Source: Christiangramia forsetii KT0803
GTDB lineage: Bacteria > Bacteroidota > Bacteroidia > Flavobacteriales > Flavobacteriaceae
Assembly (NCBI RefSeq): GCF_000060345.1
Contig: NC_008571.1
Coordinates: 1,550,001 to 1,614,000, forward strand
Direction of reading: 5' to 3'
Length of the DNA: 64,000 nt
Below are positions 1 through 10,419 of this stretch, in pieces (positions within the stretch are counted from its first letter, which is position 1; every line of letters begins with the position of its first letter). The position numbers and the translations under genes are program-made. The notes under the pieces are model-generated. The model was not told where the DNA came from, made no database searches, and worked only from the letters and a program-made list of their open reading frames with translations.

Positions 1-851
1 AGCAGCAGGCATTGAGTTTATATCTGCCCAGAAAAAAGAACAGCCATAAAGGGGATTACGGAAGTGTATTGATCGCAGGTGGAAGTTACGGAAAGATTGG
101 AAGTGTGCTTCTAACTGCTACCGCCGCCTTAAGGTCGGGAACAGGTTTGTGTAGTTTATATATTCCCAAATGTGGCTATAATATTATCCAGACAGGATTA
201 CCGGAAGCTATGGTTGTAACAGATCCTGACCATGAAATATTAACTACATATCCCAAAGATTTTAAGGCTGATGTTGTTTGCTTCGGAATGGGAGCTGGCA
301 CAAGTTTTAATACTGTAAAAGCTTTAAAAGAATTATTGGAATTGATGGATAAGCCAGTGGTTATTGATGCGGATGGGCTTAATATACTTTCAGAAAATAA
401 TGATCTTTTAAAATTACTTCCTGAAAATTCAGTTTTAACCCCGCATCCCGGAGAATTAAAAAGACTGGTAGGAGCGTGGAAAGACGATTTTCACAAACTT
501 GATTTGGTAAAAGAATTCAGCTCAAAATATAAGGTAATCGTGGTTATAAAGGGGGCTCATTCTTTAACTATAGATAGGGATAATGTATATGTTAATAATA
601 CAGGAAACCCCGGAATGGCTACAGCAGGAAGTGGAGATGTGCTTTCTGGAGTTATAACATCACTTATCGGGCAAGGATATGAACCTGTGAATGCTACGGT
701 GCTTGGTATTTATCTCCATGGACTTTCTGGTGATATTTCGGCTGAAGAGCTTGGTTATGAAGGAGTATTAGCGGGGGATATTGCTAAAAATATTGGTAAG
801 GCCCTGAGCAAAATTTTTGAAAAAGATGCAACCGAAAGTGACATAAATTAA
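1..851 (+). CDS. nnrD: ADP-dependent NAD(P)H-hydrate dehydratase, 3' part (5' end outside window)
   Basis: This is the YjeF C-terminal (ribokinase-like) domain, which dehydrates the damaged cofactor NADHX/NADPHX back to NAD(P)H using ADP or ATP. The frame is open to the left edge (codons read Gln-Gln-Ala before a TTG at 12), so the gene is cut by the window. In this phylum it is usually fused to an upstream epimerase domain, and I infer the bifunctional form here. Visible motifs, counted from the TTG at 12, are the Gly-rich IAGGS near residues 21-25, TPHPGE near 143-148 and the catalytic AGSGDVLSG near 205-213. hutH follows 95 bp downstream on the same strand. Confidence 0.88.
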   Translation, partial: QQALSLYLPRKKNSHKGDYGSVLIAGGSYGKIGSVLLTATAALRSGTGLCSLYIPKCGYNIIQTGLPEAMVVTDPDHEILTTYPKDFKADVVCFGMGAGTSFNTVKALKELLELMDKPVVIDADGLNILSENNDLLKLLPENSVLTPHPGELKRLVGAWKDDFHKLDLVKEFSSKYKVIVVIKGAHSLTIDRDNVYVNNTGNPGMATAGSGDVLSGVITSLIGQGYEPVNATVLGIYLHGLSGDISAEELGYEGVLAGDIAKNIGKALSKIFEKDATESDIN

Positions 852-893
852 GAATTGTTTAAAATTAACTGATATTGCTTCCTAATTATTTGG

Positions 894-916
894 AATCTTA
901 TTTACGAAGTAAGATT
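894..916 (+). terminator. Possible weak terminator hairpin between nnrD and hutH
   Basis: AATCTTA (894-900) and TAAGATT (910-916) are perfect inverted repeats around a 9-nt loop, followed by a short TTTA. The stem is AT-rich and short, so this is only a candidate. Confidence 0.25.
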
Positions 917-946
917 TTAGCAGGCTATTAAAAACTAAGGAGAAAT

Positions 947-2452
947 ATGCAAGATCATCATTATATAAGTTCAGCAGTTTTAGATCTGGAAGTGATTCAT
1001 GATATTCTTAAGAATCGAAAAAAACTGGCTCTAAGTGATGAATCCAGAGTAAATATTGAAAAATCCCGAACTTATTTAAATAACAAGATAAAAGCTAGCG
1101 ATGCTCCGGTTTATGGTATTAATACGGGTTTTGGAGCTCTCTGCAATGTTAAAATCACTCCTGAAAAATTAACGGAATTACAGGAAAACCTGGTTAGATC
1201 CCATGCCTGTGGTACCGGGGACAGCGTTTCTAAACCTGTTATTAAATTGATGTTATTGCTCAAAATTCAGTCACTTAGCTATGGGAACTCGGGTGTTGCT
1301 TTAGAAACAGTTGAAAGACTTATAGATCTTTATAACAATGACTTTCTTCCTGTTATTTACGAACAGGGTTCTTTAGGAGCTTCCGGAGATCTTGCTCCAT
1401 TAGCACATTTAGCATTGCCCTTGATTGGAGATGGGGAAGTTCATTTTGAAGATTCAGTGATTTCAGGAGCTGAATTGTTGGAAAAGATGAACTGGAATCC
1501 GGTGAAGCTACAGAGTAAAGAAGGTCTGGCTTTACTCAACGGAACTCAATTTATGAGTGCTCATGGCGTTTACGCTCTATTGAAAGCTTACAAACTTTCA
1601 TATATGGCAGATCTTATAGGCGCGATTTCCGTAGATGCATTTGATTGCAATCTATCCCCTTATGATGAGCTGGTTCATATGGTAAGACCACATCGCGGAC
1701 AGGTTAAAACGGCAGAGAGGATTAGACAATTTTTAAAAGGAAGCGAAATAGCAGAATCTGAAAAAGCCAGTGTTCAGGATCCTTACTCTTTTAGGTGTAT
1801 ACCGCAGGTACATGGAGCCTCAAAAGACACATTGTCTTTTGTACGAAAAACTATAAAAACGGAGATAAACTCTGTAACCGATAATCCTAATATTTTTATC
1901 GAGGAAGATAAGATCATCTCAGGAGGAAATTTTCACGGGCAACCTTTGGCTCTAGGGCTCGATTATCTTGCCATAGCTCTTTCTGAACTAGCGAATATTT
2001 CTGAACGTAGAATCTATCAGTTAGTTTCCGGACTAAGAGGGTTGCCTAACTTTCTAGTGGAAAACCCAGGTTTAAATAGTGGATTTATGATTCCTCAATA
2101 TACAGCCGCCAGTATTGTAAGCCAGAATAAACAGCTTTCTACACCGGCATCAGTAGATTCGATTGTTTCTTCGAATGGGCAGGAAGATCATGTGAGTATG
2201 GGAGCAAATAGTGCTACCAAATTACTTAAAGTTGTCGAGAATCTTAATTCAGTACTGGCAATAGAATTGTTCAATGCTTCTCAGGCGATTCACTTTAGGG
2301 AACCGGCAAAGACTTCTGAAAAATTAGACAAGGTGATACAGAGTTTTAGAAAATCTGTTCCGGTACTCACTGAAGATAGGACAATGGCTCCTTTTATTAA
2401 AAAATCTAAAGTTTTTGTAGATGATTTTGAAGTGGAAGAATTTCTTGATTAA
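947..2452 (+). CDS. hutH: Histidine ammonia-lyase
   Basis: This enzyme deaminates L-histidine to urocanate, the first step of histidine degradation. Its 501 residues match the family length. The Ala145-Ser146-Gly147 triad, within GSLGASGDLAPLAHL, cyclises to the MIO electrophile. Tyr56 in the VYGINTGFG motif and the SH pair in LVRSHACGTG fit histidine rather than phenylalanine or tyrosine lyases. A strong Shine-Dalgarno AAGGAG lies 5 nt before the ATG. No other hut genes (hutU, hutI, hutG) are in the window, so the rest of the pathway must be elsewhere. The stop overlaps the convergent gene at 2449-2823 by 4 bp. Confidence 0.93.
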   Translation: MQDHHYISSAVLDLEVIHDILKNRKKLALSDESRVNIEKSRTYLNNKIKASDAPVYGINTGFGALCNVKITPEKLTELQENLVRSHACGTGDSVSKPVIKLMLLLKIQSLSYGNSGVALETVERLIDLYNNDFLPVIYEQGSLGASGDLAPLAHLALPLIGDGEVHFEDSVISGAELLEKMNWNPVKLQSKEGLALLNGTQFMSAHGVYALLKAYKLSYMADLIGAISVDAFDCNLSPYDELVHMVRPHRGQVKTAERIRQFLKGSEIAESEKASVQDPYSFRCIPQVHGASKDTLSFVRKTIKTEINSVTDNPNIFIEEDKIISGGNFHGQPLALGLDYLAIALSELANISERRIYQLVSGLRGLPNFLVENPGLNSGFMIPQYTAASIVSQNKQLSTPASVDSIVSSNGQEDHVSMGANSATKLLKVVENLNSVLAIELFNASQAIHFREPAKTSEKLDKVIQSFRKSVPVLTEDRTMAPFIKKSKVFVDDFEVEEFLD

Positions 2453-2823
2453 ATTCTTGTTTTAATCCAAACTACAGCTTCTTCGAGTGTCCGAAAAACA
2501 CTAAAGCAATTATTGTCTTTATAGAATTTTTTTTCAACTCCCTCAGCATTCTTCCGAGTCATTTCATTTTCACTAACTACGGCAATTGCTTTTAAGCTTG
2601 AGGTTTTTGCAGAATCTATATACACCATAGGATCTACCGCATAAGAATTGACTCTATGAGAAATATATCCGTAGTCTTTATTTTTGAAAATTTCTGCACC
2701 AAGTTTCAGCAGTCTTTTATTTGATTGTACGTTTAAAAGGATGCCTTCATCCAGTTTAGCAATTAATATATTTTCGTGGACATATAGTTTTCCAAAGTCT
2801 AATTCAATTTCTTTTGTTAGCAT
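2449..2823 (-). CDS. Conserved hypothetical protein, STAS/SpoIIAA-like
   Basis: This 124-residue soluble protein has no signal peptide or membrane segment. Alternating beta and alpha segments, a central VDPMVYIDSAKTSSLKAIAVV stretch and a C-terminal helix (RTLEEAVVWIK) resemble the small STAS/SpoIIAA-like fold found in many flavobacterial hypotheticals. That resemblance is by eye only and no function can be assigned. It overlaps the end of hutH tail-to-tail by 4 bp and is probably monocistronic. Confidence 0.7.
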   Translation of the reverse strand: MLTKEIELDFGKLYVHENILIAKLDEGILLNVQSNKRLLKLGAEIFKNKDYGYISHRVNSYAVDPMVYIDSAKTSSLKAIAVVSENEMTRKNAEGVEKKFYKDNNCFSVFRTLEEAVVWIKTRI

Positions 2824-2888
2824 TATTGGTAGGGGCTGTTTTGTGCTAATTTAGGATTTTTGGATTAGCGTTGAAAGCATTTCAATAA

Positions 2889-2916
2889 AAAAGCCGCTTG
2901 GTTAAAAGCGGCTTTT
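2889..2916 (-). terminator. Rho-independent terminator of clpC
   Basis: AAAAGCCGCTT (2889-2899) and AAGCGGCTTTT (2906-2916) form a perfect 11-bp stem with a 6-nt loop. On the minus strand the hairpin is followed by a T-run and lies about 70 nt after the clpC stop codon. Confidence 0.85.
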
Positions 2917-2984
2917 ATTAGTGTTTCATGTACCTTTCTGATATTCAATTCATATGAAATCTATAGAATTTTAATTTCACATAA

Positions 2985-5537
2985 TTAAGATTCGGTTTCT
3001 TTTACAGATTTTTGAATATCAATTGTTAATTCATTCTTTTCTTCATCCAGATCCATTTGAATCTTATCGCCTTCTTTCAATTTAGAGGTGATAATTTCTT
3101 CAGCTAAGGCATCTTCAATATACTTCTGTATCGCACGATTTAAAGGACGTGCACCATACTGTTTATCGAAACCTTTTTCAGCAATAAAATCTTTAGCCTT
3201 ATCTGAAAGAGTTAAATCGTAACCAAGACCATGAATTCTATCAAACAGTTTTTCCAGTTCAATATCTATGATCTTATGAATATCTTCCCTTTCCAGGCTA
3301 TTAAAGATGACTACATCGTCAATACGGTTTAAAAATTCTGGAGCGAACGCTTTTTTCAATGCATTTTCAATTACACTTCTAGCATTATTATCTACCTGTG
3401 ATTTTTGAGAAGCTGTACCAAATCCAACACCCTGTCCAAAATCTTTTAATTTTCTGGCTCCGATATTAGAGGTCATGATAATTATAGTATTTCTAAAGTC
3501 AATCTTTCTTCCTAGACTGTCAGTTAAATATCCATCATCAAGTACCTGAAGTAGCATATTAAAAACATCAGGGTGTGCTTTTTCAACTTCATCTAAAAGA
3601 ACAACGGCATAAGGCTTCCTTCTAACTTTTTCAGTAAGTTGACCACCTTCTTCGTATCCAACATATCCCGGAGGAGCACCAATTAACCTGGAGATTGCAA
3701 ATTTCTCCATATACTCACTCATGTCTATACGAATAAGCGCATCATCATTATCAAATAATTCCCTGGCTAAAACTTTAGCTAACTGGGTTTTTCCAACACC
3801 GGTTTGACCGAGGAAAATAAAGGAACCAATCGGCTTGTTTGGATCTTTTAGTCCTGCACGATTACGTTGAATAGCCTTTACAACTTTCCCAACGGCTTCA
3901 TCCTGACCAATCACTTTTCCTTTGATCTTTGTAGGAAGCTTCACCAGTTTGTTACTTTCAGTTTGGGCGATTCTATTAACAGGAATTCCTGTCATCATGG
4001 AAACCACATCAGCTACACTTTCTTCTGAAACTGTTTCTTTATGCTTCTTTGTTTCTTCTTCCCATTTTTCCTGAGCAATGCTAAGTTCTTTTTCAAGGTT
4101 CTTTTCATCATCTCTCAGCTTTGCAGCCTCTTCATATTTCTGCTTCTTGACCACTGAATTCTTACTATCCCGAACTTCTTCAAGTTTCCTTTCTAGTTCA
4201 AGAATTTGTTTTGGAACATCAATGTTTATGATATGAACTCTAGATCCCGCTTCATCTAAGGCATCAATAGCTTTATCTGGAAGAAATCTATCTGTCATGT
4301 ATCTGTTAGTAAGTTTTACACAGGCCTGAATCGCTTCATCTGTATAAGATACGTTATGATGTTCTTCATATTTATCCTTAATATTGTTAAGAATCTCAAT
4401 AGTTTCTTCTACAGTGGTAGGCTCCACGATAACTTTCTGGAACCTTCTTTCTAACGCACCATCTTTTTCTATGTATTGTCTATACTCATCCAGAGTAGTA
4501 GCTCCTATACATTGAATCTCACCCCTTGCTAAAGCCGGTTTAAACATGTTGCTGGCATCAAGACTTCCTGTAGCGCCACCTGCACCTACAATTGTATGAA
4601 TTTCGTCTATAAAAAGGATGATATCATCATTCTTTTCAAGCTCATTCATAACAGCCTTTATACGTTCTTCAAATTGACCTCGATATTTGGTACCTGCAAC
4701 AAGGCTTGCCAAATCAAGAGTAACAACTCTTTTGTCGAATAGGATCCTGGAGACTTTACGTTTTACAATTCTAAGCGCAAGTCCTTCTGCTATTGCAGAT
4801 TTACCAACTCCCGGCTCTCCAATTAAAAGAGGGTTATTCTTTTTTCTTCTACTTAATATTTGCGAAACCCGTTCAATTTCTTTTTCTCTTCCAACTACAG
4901 GATCCAGTTTATCGGCTTCGGCTAGTGCAGTAAGATCTCTACCAAAATTATCTAAAACAGGAGTTTTGGATTTTTTAGAAGGTTTACCAGTAGTTCCACC
5001 ACCACTAAAGGGGTTTTCTCTAGTTGTTTCGTCACCATCATCATCTGAAAATGATTCCGCAGAAGGGCTATCAGTAAAATCACCTTCATCACTTGCGATC
5101 ATGTATTTAAATTGATCTTTTACACCGTCGTAGTCTATTTTCAATTTATTCAGGAGTTTAGTTGTCGGGTCATTTTCATTTCTTAAAATGCACAACAAAA
5201 GGTGAGCGGTATTTATTGACGAACTCTGGAAAAGTTTAGCTTCCAGAAATGTTGTTTTTAAAGCACGTTCAGCCTGTCTTGTTAAATGCAGGTTTTTCTT
5301 CTCGTTATTTATAGTAACGGTATTGGGATTAGCAGGGCTTAGAATTTCTACTTTACGTCTTAAATGACTTAAGTCTATATCAAGTGCACTTAGTATTTCT
5401 ATAGCTTTACCATCTCCATCTCTCAGTAAACCAAGCATAAGATGCTCTGTCCCGATAAAATCGTGGCCAAGTCTTAGTGCTTCCTCTTTACTGTAAGCAA
5501 TAACATCTTTTACTCTTGGTGAAAAATTATCATCCAT
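2985..5537 (-). CDS. clpC: ATP-dependent Clp protease ATP-binding subunit ClpC
   Basis: This AAA+ unfoldase feeds substrates to ClpP. Domains in order are two N-terminal Clp_N repeats (about residues 1-145), a first AAA domain with Walker A GEPGVGKS, a middle region with a UVR-like KYEEAAKLRDDE motif that marks ClpC rather than ClpB, a second AAA domain with GQTGVGKT, and a C-terminal ClpB_D2-small domain. I place the start at the ATG at 5537 (850 aa, beginning MDDNFSPRV). A Shine-Dalgarno AAAGGAAG lies just upstream of it. A TTG at 5555 in the same frame would make that ribosome site part of the coding region. The gene is transcribed divergently from gyrA. Confidence 0.95.
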   Translation of the reverse strand: MDDNFSPRVKDVIAYSKEEALRLGHDFIGTEHLMLGLLRDGDGKAIEILSALDIDLSHLRRKVEILSPANPNTVTINNEKKNLHLTRQAERALKTTFLEAKLFQSSSINTAHLLLCILRNENDPTTKLLNKLKIDYDGVKDQFKYMIASDEGDFTDSPSAESFSDDDGDETTRENPFSGGGTTGKPSKKSKTPVLDNFGRDLTALAEADKLDPVVGREKEIERVSQILSRRKKNNPLLIGEPGVGKSAIAEGLALRIVKRKVSRILFDKRVVTLDLASLVAGTKYRGQFEERIKAVMNELEKNDDIILFIDEIHTIVGAGGATGSLDASNMFKPALARGEIQCIGATTLDEYRQYIEKDGALERRFQKVIVEPTTVEETIEILNNIKDKYEEHHNVSYTDEAIQACVKLTNRYMTDRFLPDKAIDALDEAGSRVHIINIDVPKQILELERKLEEVRDSKNSVVKKQKYEEAAKLRDDEKNLEKELSIAQEKWEEETKKHKETVSEESVADVVSMMTGIPVNRIAQTESNKLVKLPTKIKGKVIGQDEAVGKVVKAIQRNRAGLKDPNKPIGSFIFLGQTGVGKTQLAKVLARELFDNDDALIRIDMSEYMEKFAISRLIGAPPGYVGYEEGGQLTEKVRRKPYAVVLLDEVEKAHPDVFNMLLQVLDDGYLTDSLGRKIDFRNTIIIMTSNIGARKLKDFGQGVGFGTASQKSQVDNNARSVIENALKKAFAPEFLNRIDDVVIFNSLEREDIHKIIDIELEKLFDRIHGLGYDLTLSDKAKDFIAEKGFDKQYGARPLNRAIQKYIEDALAEEIITSKLKEGDKIQMDLDEEKNELTIDIQKSVKETES

Positions 5538-5616
5538 TTTATCTTCCTTTCTCAAAATTTATTTCACTCGAATTTGGTCAAAAACTGTACCTAATAGGGA
5601 GTTAGTAGCTAATTGA

Positions 5617-5624
5617 CAAAATTA
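5617..5624 (-). promoter_or_regulatory. Candidate -7 element for clpC
   Basis: On the minus strand the sequence reads TAATTTTG, an exact match to the Bacteroidetes -7 consensus TAnnTTTG, about 80 nt before the clpC ATG. The -33 TTTG is only weakly matched (TTTT at the right spacing), so confidence is moderate. Confidence 0.4.
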
Positions 5625-5783
5625 CTTTCAATTTTCAAAGTGAAAAATAATGAACTTATTAACTATATCACGATAAAAATTTGTTAATAAAAAGAAGTCT
5701 ATCCTAGTCTTCAATGCCCATAAAAATTGATAAAATATGTAAATTGCCCCTTAGATTTTTTGAGATAAATTAAATTTTTAAAT

Positions 5784-8315
5784 ATGGCTGAAGGAGAAAA
5801 GCTTATTCCTATCAACATTGAAGATGAAATGAAGTCGGCCTACATCGATTATTCGATGTCGGTCATTGTGTCACGTGCTCTACCAGATGTGCGGGATGGA
5901 TTAAAACCAGTGCACAGAAGAGTATTGTACGGTATGTACGAGCTTGGAGTTCTTTCAAACAGAGCCTATAAAAAATCTGCAAGAATTGTAGGAGAGGTAT
6001 TAGGTAAGTTTCATCCACACGGTGATTCATCTGTTTACGATACCATGGTAAGGATGGCACAACACTGGAGCATGAGATATATGCTCGTGGACGGTCAGGG
6101 TAACTTTGGATCTGTAGATGGAGATAGTCCCGCTGCCATGCGTTATACAGAAGCACGTATGCGTAAAATCAGTGAAGATATGCTTGCTGATTTAGATAAA
6201 GAAACCGTTGATACCCAATTAAACTTTGATGATTCATTAAGCGAACCTGTTGTAATGCCTACAAGAGTTCCTAACCTTTTGGTTAATGGAGCAAGTGGTA
6301 TTGCTGTGGGTATGGCAACCAATATGCCGCCTCACAATCTAACAGAGGTGATTGATGGTACTATCGCTTATATCGAAAATCATGATATCGATATTGATGA
6401 GCTTATTCAATATATCAAAGCTCCAGATTTTCCAACAGGTGGTATTATTTATGGATATGATGGTGTAAGAGAAGCTTTCAAAACCGGGCGAGGTCGCGTT
6501 GTAATGCGCGCAAAATCCCATATGGAAGAAATCGGTGGAAGGGAATACCTTGTTGTTACAGAAATTCCATATCAGGTTAATAAAGCCGATATGATCAAGA
6601 AAACAGCAGATCTTGTAAACGATAAAAAAATCGAAGGTATAAGTCTTATTAGAGATGAATCCGACCGTAATGGAATGCGTGTCGTTTATCAATTGAAAAG
6701 AGACGCTATACCTAATATAGTTTTAAATACATTATTTAAGCATACCGCGCTTCAATCTTCTTTTAGTGTAAATAATATTGCACTGGTTAATGGAAGACCT
6801 GAAATGCTTAATCTTAAAGATCTTATTTATCATTTTGTAGAGCATAGACATGATGTGGTTGTTCGCAGAACAGAATACGAATTAAGGAAAGCAAAAGAGC
6901 GTGCTCATATCCTTGAAGGATTAATTATTGCTTCAGATAATATAGATGAAGTAATAGCCCTTATTAGAGCCTCTTCTAATGCTGAGGAAGCCCGAAATAA
7001 ATTAATTGAGCGATTTGAACTTTCAGAAATTCAGGCGAAAGCGATCGTTGAAATGAGATTGAGACAACTTACCGGTCTTGAGCAGGATAAATTAAGAGGT
7101 GAGTACGATGAAATTTTAAATACCATAGAAGACTTGGAGGTTATTCTTGCTCGAAAAGAGCGCAGAATGCAGGTTATAAAAGATGAACTTTTAGAGGTTA
7201 AGGAGAAGTACGGGGATGAAAGACGTTCTCAGATAGAATACGCAGGAGGAGATCTTAGTATTGAAGATATGATTCCAGATGAGAAAGTAGTAATTACTAT
7301 CTCACATGCCGGTTATATCAAAAGAACATCTTTAAGCGAATATAAAACGCAGAATAGAGGAGGAGTAGGACAAAAAGGATCTAACACTAGAAATGAAGAT
7401 TTCCTTGAATACTTGTTTGTTGGTACAAACCACCAGTATATGCTATTCTTTACCCAGAACGGTAAATGTTACTGGATGAGGGTTTATGAAATACCAGAAG
7501 GAAGTAAGGCTTCTAAAGGTAGAGCTATTCAAAATCTTATTAATATTGATCCTGAAGACAAAGTGAATGCCTTTATATGTACTCAGGATCTTAAAGATGA
7601 GAAATATGTAAATGATCATTTTGTGATCATGGCCACTAAAAAAGGTCAGGTTAAGAAAACCAGACTGGAGAAATATTCTCGTCCCAGAACAAATGGAATT
7701 AACGCTATTACCATTAAAGAAGGAGACGAATTACTAGAAGCAAAATTAACTACTGGAAACAGTCAGGTGATGCTTGGTTTGAGAAGTGGAAAGGCTATAA
7801 GGTTTGAAGAATCGAAAACAAGGCCTATGGGAAGAAATGCTTCCGGTGTGCGAGGAATCACTTTAGCCGATGATAAAGATGAAGTTGTAGGTATGATCGC
7901 CGTAAATGATTTTGAGTCAGACATTCTTGTTGTTTCTGAAAATGGGTATGGTAAAAGATCCAGTCTGGAAGACTATCGTATCACCAATCGAGGTGGTAAG
8001 GGAGTTAAAACGATTTCTGTTACCGAAAAAACAGGACAACTTGTCGCAATCAAGAATGTTTCAGATATAGATGACCTTATGATCATTAACAAATCTGGAA
8101 TCGTGATTCGCATGGCTGTAGAAGATTTACGCGTAATGGGTCGTGCAACGCAAGGGGTTAGACTAATCAATCTAAAAGGTAATGACGCCATTGCTGCTGT
8201 AGCAAAAGTCTTGCATGATGAAGATGATCTGGACAGTATGGAAGATGCTGAAAAGCCTGTAGGTAGTGATGACCCAGCGAATGGCACAACTATTGCAGAT
8301 GATAGTGAGGAATAA
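5784..8315 (+). CDS. gyrA: DNA gyrase subunit A
   Basis: This is the breakage-reunion subunit of gyrase, which introduces negative supercoils together with GyrB. It has 843 residues. The N-terminal domain carries [19 protein letters not shown], and the catalytic Tyr lies near residue 120 in MRYTEARM. The quinolone-determining loop near residue 80 reads [15 protein letters not shown] and keeps the wild-type Ser and Asp, so no classical resistance change is visible. The C-terminal beta-pinwheel contains a GyrA-box-like [10 protein letters not shown] and a later TNRGGKG, which favours GyrA over ParC. The acidic tail is typical. The TPR gene begins 19 bp after the stop. Confidence 0.95.
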   Translation: MAEGEKLIPINIEDEMKSAYIDYSMSVIVSRALPDVRDGLKPVHRRVLYGMYELGVLSNRAYKKSARIVGEVLGKFHPHGDSSVYDTMVRMAQHWSMRYMLVDGQGNFGSVDGDSPAAMRYTEARMRKISEDMLADLDKETVDTQLNFDDSLSEPVVMPTRVPNLLVNGASGIAVGMATNMPPHNLTEVIDGTIAYIENHDIDIDELIQYIKAPDFPTGGIIYGYDGVREAFKTGRGRVVMRAKSHMEEIGGREYLVVTEIPYQVNKADMIKKTADLVNDKKIEGISLIRDESDRNGMRVVYQLKRDAIPNIVLNTLFKHTALQSSFSVNNIALVNGRPEMLNLKDLIYHFVEHRHDVVVRRTEYELRKAKERAHILEGLIIASDNIDEVIALIRASSNAEEARNKLIERFELSEIQAKAIVEMRLRQLTGLEQDKLRGEYDEILNTIEDLEVILARKERRMQVIKDELLEVKEKYGDERRSQIEYAGGDLSIEDMIPDEKVVITISHAGYIKRTSLSEYKTQNRGGVGQKGSNTRNEDFLEYLFVGTNHQYMLFFTQNGKCYWMRVYEIPEGSKASKGRAIQNLINIDPEDKVNAFICTQDLKDEKYVNDHFVIMATKKGQVKKTRLEKYSRPRTNGINAITIKEGDELLEAKLTTGNSQVMLGLRSGKAIRFEESKTRPMGRNASGVRGITLADDKDEVVGMIAVNDFESDILVVSENGYGKRSSLEDYRITNRGGKGVKTISVTEKTGQLVAIKNVSDIDDLMIINKSGIVIRMAVEDLRVMGRATQGVRLINLKGNDAIAAVAKVLHDEDDLDSMEDAEKPVGSDDPANGTTIADDSEE

Positions 8316-8334
8316 AAACTTAAAAACCAAAACA

Positions 8335-9567
8335 ATGAAAACTAATATTTTGACAGCAGCGGCAGTGTCATTTCTAACCATGACAACGTTCGCTCAAAAA
8401 GATCAAGTAAAAAATGCTGAAGATGCACTTGATGATGGTAATTATGCAGAAGCTAAAGCTCAGTTAAAAGTCGCAGAAGCTAATCTTTCTGGACTTAATG
8501 ATAAGTGGCAGGAAAATTTTTATCTATATAAAGGTAAAGCTTATTCGGGAGGTAATCCTACTGCCGAAGATATGAAGATGGCTGCTGAAGCTTTTCAGAA
8601 AGCTGTGGATATGGGAAGCGATGAGGCTACAGAAGGATTAACAGCGCTCAAGAACAATTTGATCCAGAGTGCAATTTCAGACCAGAACAAAGAAGATTTT
8701 GAAGCTGCTGCAGATAAACTGTATACAAGCTATGATCTAAGTAAACAAGATACAATCTATCTTTACTATGCTGCTAACAATCTAGTACAGGCGCAGAAGT
8801 ATGATAAAGCAGCTAATTACCTTGAAATGCTAAACGAACTTGATTATGATGGTTCTGGAGAGGCATTTACTGCAGTAAATGTTGAAACAGGAGAAAGAGA
8901 GAACTTAGGTTCTAAACAGCAAATGGATCTTATGATCAAAACTAATCAATATAAAGAACCAGAAGTTGAAAAGATCCCTTCTAAAAAAGGTGAAATAGCA
9001 GCATTAATCGCCAGAATATATATCAATCAGGAAAAATATGATAAAGCAATAGCAGCAATGGATAAAGCCAAGGCTACTAATCCAGATGATATGGGTCTTT
9101 TACAGGCAGAGGCTAATATGTACTACCAAATGGGAGAAAAAGATAAGGCTAGAGAAATTTTGGAAGAGGTAGCAGCTAATGATCCTTCAGATCCGGCAAC
9201 TTTTAACAATATTGGACTTATGTATGCTGAAATTGAAGATACTGAAAAAGCCATTGAGTTTTATAAAAAAGCCCTGGATGCAGATTCTGAGTTTAACGAG
9301 GCTAGAATAAATTTAATTGCAGCTAAACTTAGCAAAGAAAGAAGTATCATAGACGAGATGAACGGTCTTGGAATGAGTAAGAAAGACAATGCACGTTATG
9401 ACGAGTTGGATGCTGAAAGAAAAGAGCTTTATAAAGAAGTTTTGCCGTTTCTTGAAAAAGCAATGGAAGTAGATCCAGAGAATACAGATATCGTTAAAAC
9501 AGCTATGAATCTTTATACTAACCTGGGAAATCAGGAAAAAGCTGACGAACTAAAAGCTAAACTATAA
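8335..9567 (+). CDS. Exported tetratricopeptide repeat protein
   Basis: I chose the ATG at 8335 (410 aa) because it gives a signal peptide of about 19 residues (MKTNILTAAAVSFL...FAQ). An upstream in-frame ATG would run into gyrA. The mature protein is helical and rich in Ala, Glu and Lys, with TPR units near residues 20-60, 215-250, 255-280 and 285-320 (NPDDMGLLQAEANMYYQMGE; DPATFNNIGLMYAEI). TPR proteins act as scaffolds, and no enzymatic motif is seen. It lies 19 bp behind gyrA and is probably co-transcribed with it. Confidence 0.85.
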   Translation: MKTNILTAAAVSFLTMTTFAQKDQVKNAEDALDDGNYAEAKAQLKVAEANLSGLNDKWQENFYLYKGKAYSGGNPTAEDMKMAAEAFQKAVDMGSDEATEGLTALKNNLIQSAISDQNKEDFEAAADKLYTSYDLSKQDTIYLYYAANNLVQAQKYDKAANYLEMLNELDYDGSGEAFTAVNVETGERENLGSKQQMDLMIKTNQYKEPEVEKIPSKKGEIAALIARIYINQEKYDKAIAAMDKAKATNPDDMGLLQAEANMYYQMGEKDKAREILEEVAANDPSDPATFNNIGLMYAEIEDTEKAIEFYKKALDADSEFNEARINLIAAKLSKERSIIDEMNGLGMSKKDNARYDELDAERKELYKEVLPFLEKAMEVDPENTDIVKTAMNLYTNLGNQEKADELKAKL

Positions 9568-9591
9568 TTTATAGCGATAGCCATTATAACT

Positions 9592-9628
9592 AAAAAAAGA
9601 GCCACTGAAATTCAGTGGCTCTTTTTTT
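9592..9628. terminator. Bidirectional Rho-independent terminator
   Basis: AAAAAAAGAGCCACT (9592-9606) and AGTGGCTCTTTTTTT (9614-9628) form a perfect 15-bp stem with A- and T-runs on both sides. It sits between the convergent TPR and NlpC/P60 genes and can serve both. Confidence 0.9.
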
Positions 9629-9646
9629 TATAAACTTTTTATTTGC

Positions 9647-10399
9647 TTAAATAATCTTCTTAATTACCCTCAGCTTATGAGTATGTTTTTTTAATTCAGC
9701 ATTGAATATACCTGAATGGTCTATACGATCTATTCTTACCTTTCCGTCTACATGAATGATGTAATTATCTTTCATCATCAAGCCAACATGATTAATGATT
9801 CCTTCGTTATCATCAAAAAATGCCAGGTCGCCGGGTTCACTTTCTTCAATAAAGCTTAAAGCCTCTCCCTGTTTTGATTGTTCTGCTGCAGTTCTTTTAA
9901 TTTGATACCCATTCAATTTATAAACTGTTTGGGTAAAACCACTGCAGTCTATTCCAAAAGGAGTTTTTCCTCCACAAATATGAGGAGAGTTTAAATAAAG
10001 AATTGCAGTATTTATAAGGTTTCCCTTATTGACTTGAACAGGTTTTGCAATTTCGCCCTCAAATTTGTGACCTAAAATTTTGGTGAAATTAATTACAGAT
10101 CCTAATGGGATAGGCATTAGTAAACCTTTATCATCTGTGATATATTCAATAAGATCAGAAGAAAGCTGAATATCATCCTCGTTTAGAGAATAATATTCAG
10201 ATTCTTCTATTATTGTATACTGCTTCTTATCTATCCAGGCTTCAAAACCATCAAAAACATTTCGAATTCTGCTCCAATGAGCACGTTCTTCCAAAACCTT
10301 AAAATACTCTCCATATAATAGCTGAGAGGTCATTTCACTTTCGTGAGATGCAGAAGCCCTAAGCGGTACAATACTTAAATGGCAAATTCCGTATTGCAT
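9647..10399 (-). CDS. NlpC/P60 family peptidoglycan endopeptidase with SH3-like domains
   Basis: This probable gamma-D-glutamyl-diamino acid endopeptidase is 250 residues long. Residues 1-60 look like a bacterial SH3 domain (VPLRASASHESEMTSQLLYGE), with a second SH3-like stretch near 80-125. The NlpC/P60 domain has Cys152 in FGIDCSGF, His204 in NHVGLMM and His216 in IIHVDG, which together match the catalytic Cys-His-His set. The N-terminus MQYGICHLSIVPLRA is not a clear signal peptide, so export is uncertain. It lies just downstream of the thiolase gene with a 20-bp gap and probably shares its transcript. Confidence 0.88.
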   Translation of the reverse strand: MQYGICHLSIVPLRASASHESEMTSQLLYGEYFKVLEERAHWSRIRNVFDGFEAWIDKKQYTIIEESEYYSLNEDDIQLSSDLIEYITDDKGLLMPIPLGSVINFTKILGHKFEGEIAKPVQVNKGNLINTAILYLNSPHICGGKTPFGIDCSGFTQTVYKLNGYQIKRTAAEQSKQGEALSFIEESEPGDLAFFDDNEGIINHVGLMMKDNYIIHVDGKVRIDRIDHSGIFNAELKKHTHKLRVIKKII

Positions 10400-10419
10400 T
10401 AATTATTTATTAATCAATT

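Noticed and set aside
4687-5115. 142-codon plus-strand frame inside clpC
   Set aside because: Antisense to a conserved ClpC region, of low complexity (Ser/Leu/Pro), with no family and no own ribosome site.
5538-5555. TTG start of clpC
   Set aside because: The Shine-Dalgarno AAAGGAAG lies between this TTG and the ATG at 5537, which also gives the conserved N-terminus.
5784-8315. ParC instead of GyrA
   Set aside because: GyrA-box-like repeats in the C-terminal domain and the 843-aa length favour GyrA, though a genome-wide comparison would settle it.
8266-8334. N-terminal extension of the TPR protein
   Set aside because: It overlaps the end of gyrA and hides a normal signal peptide that begins at 8335.
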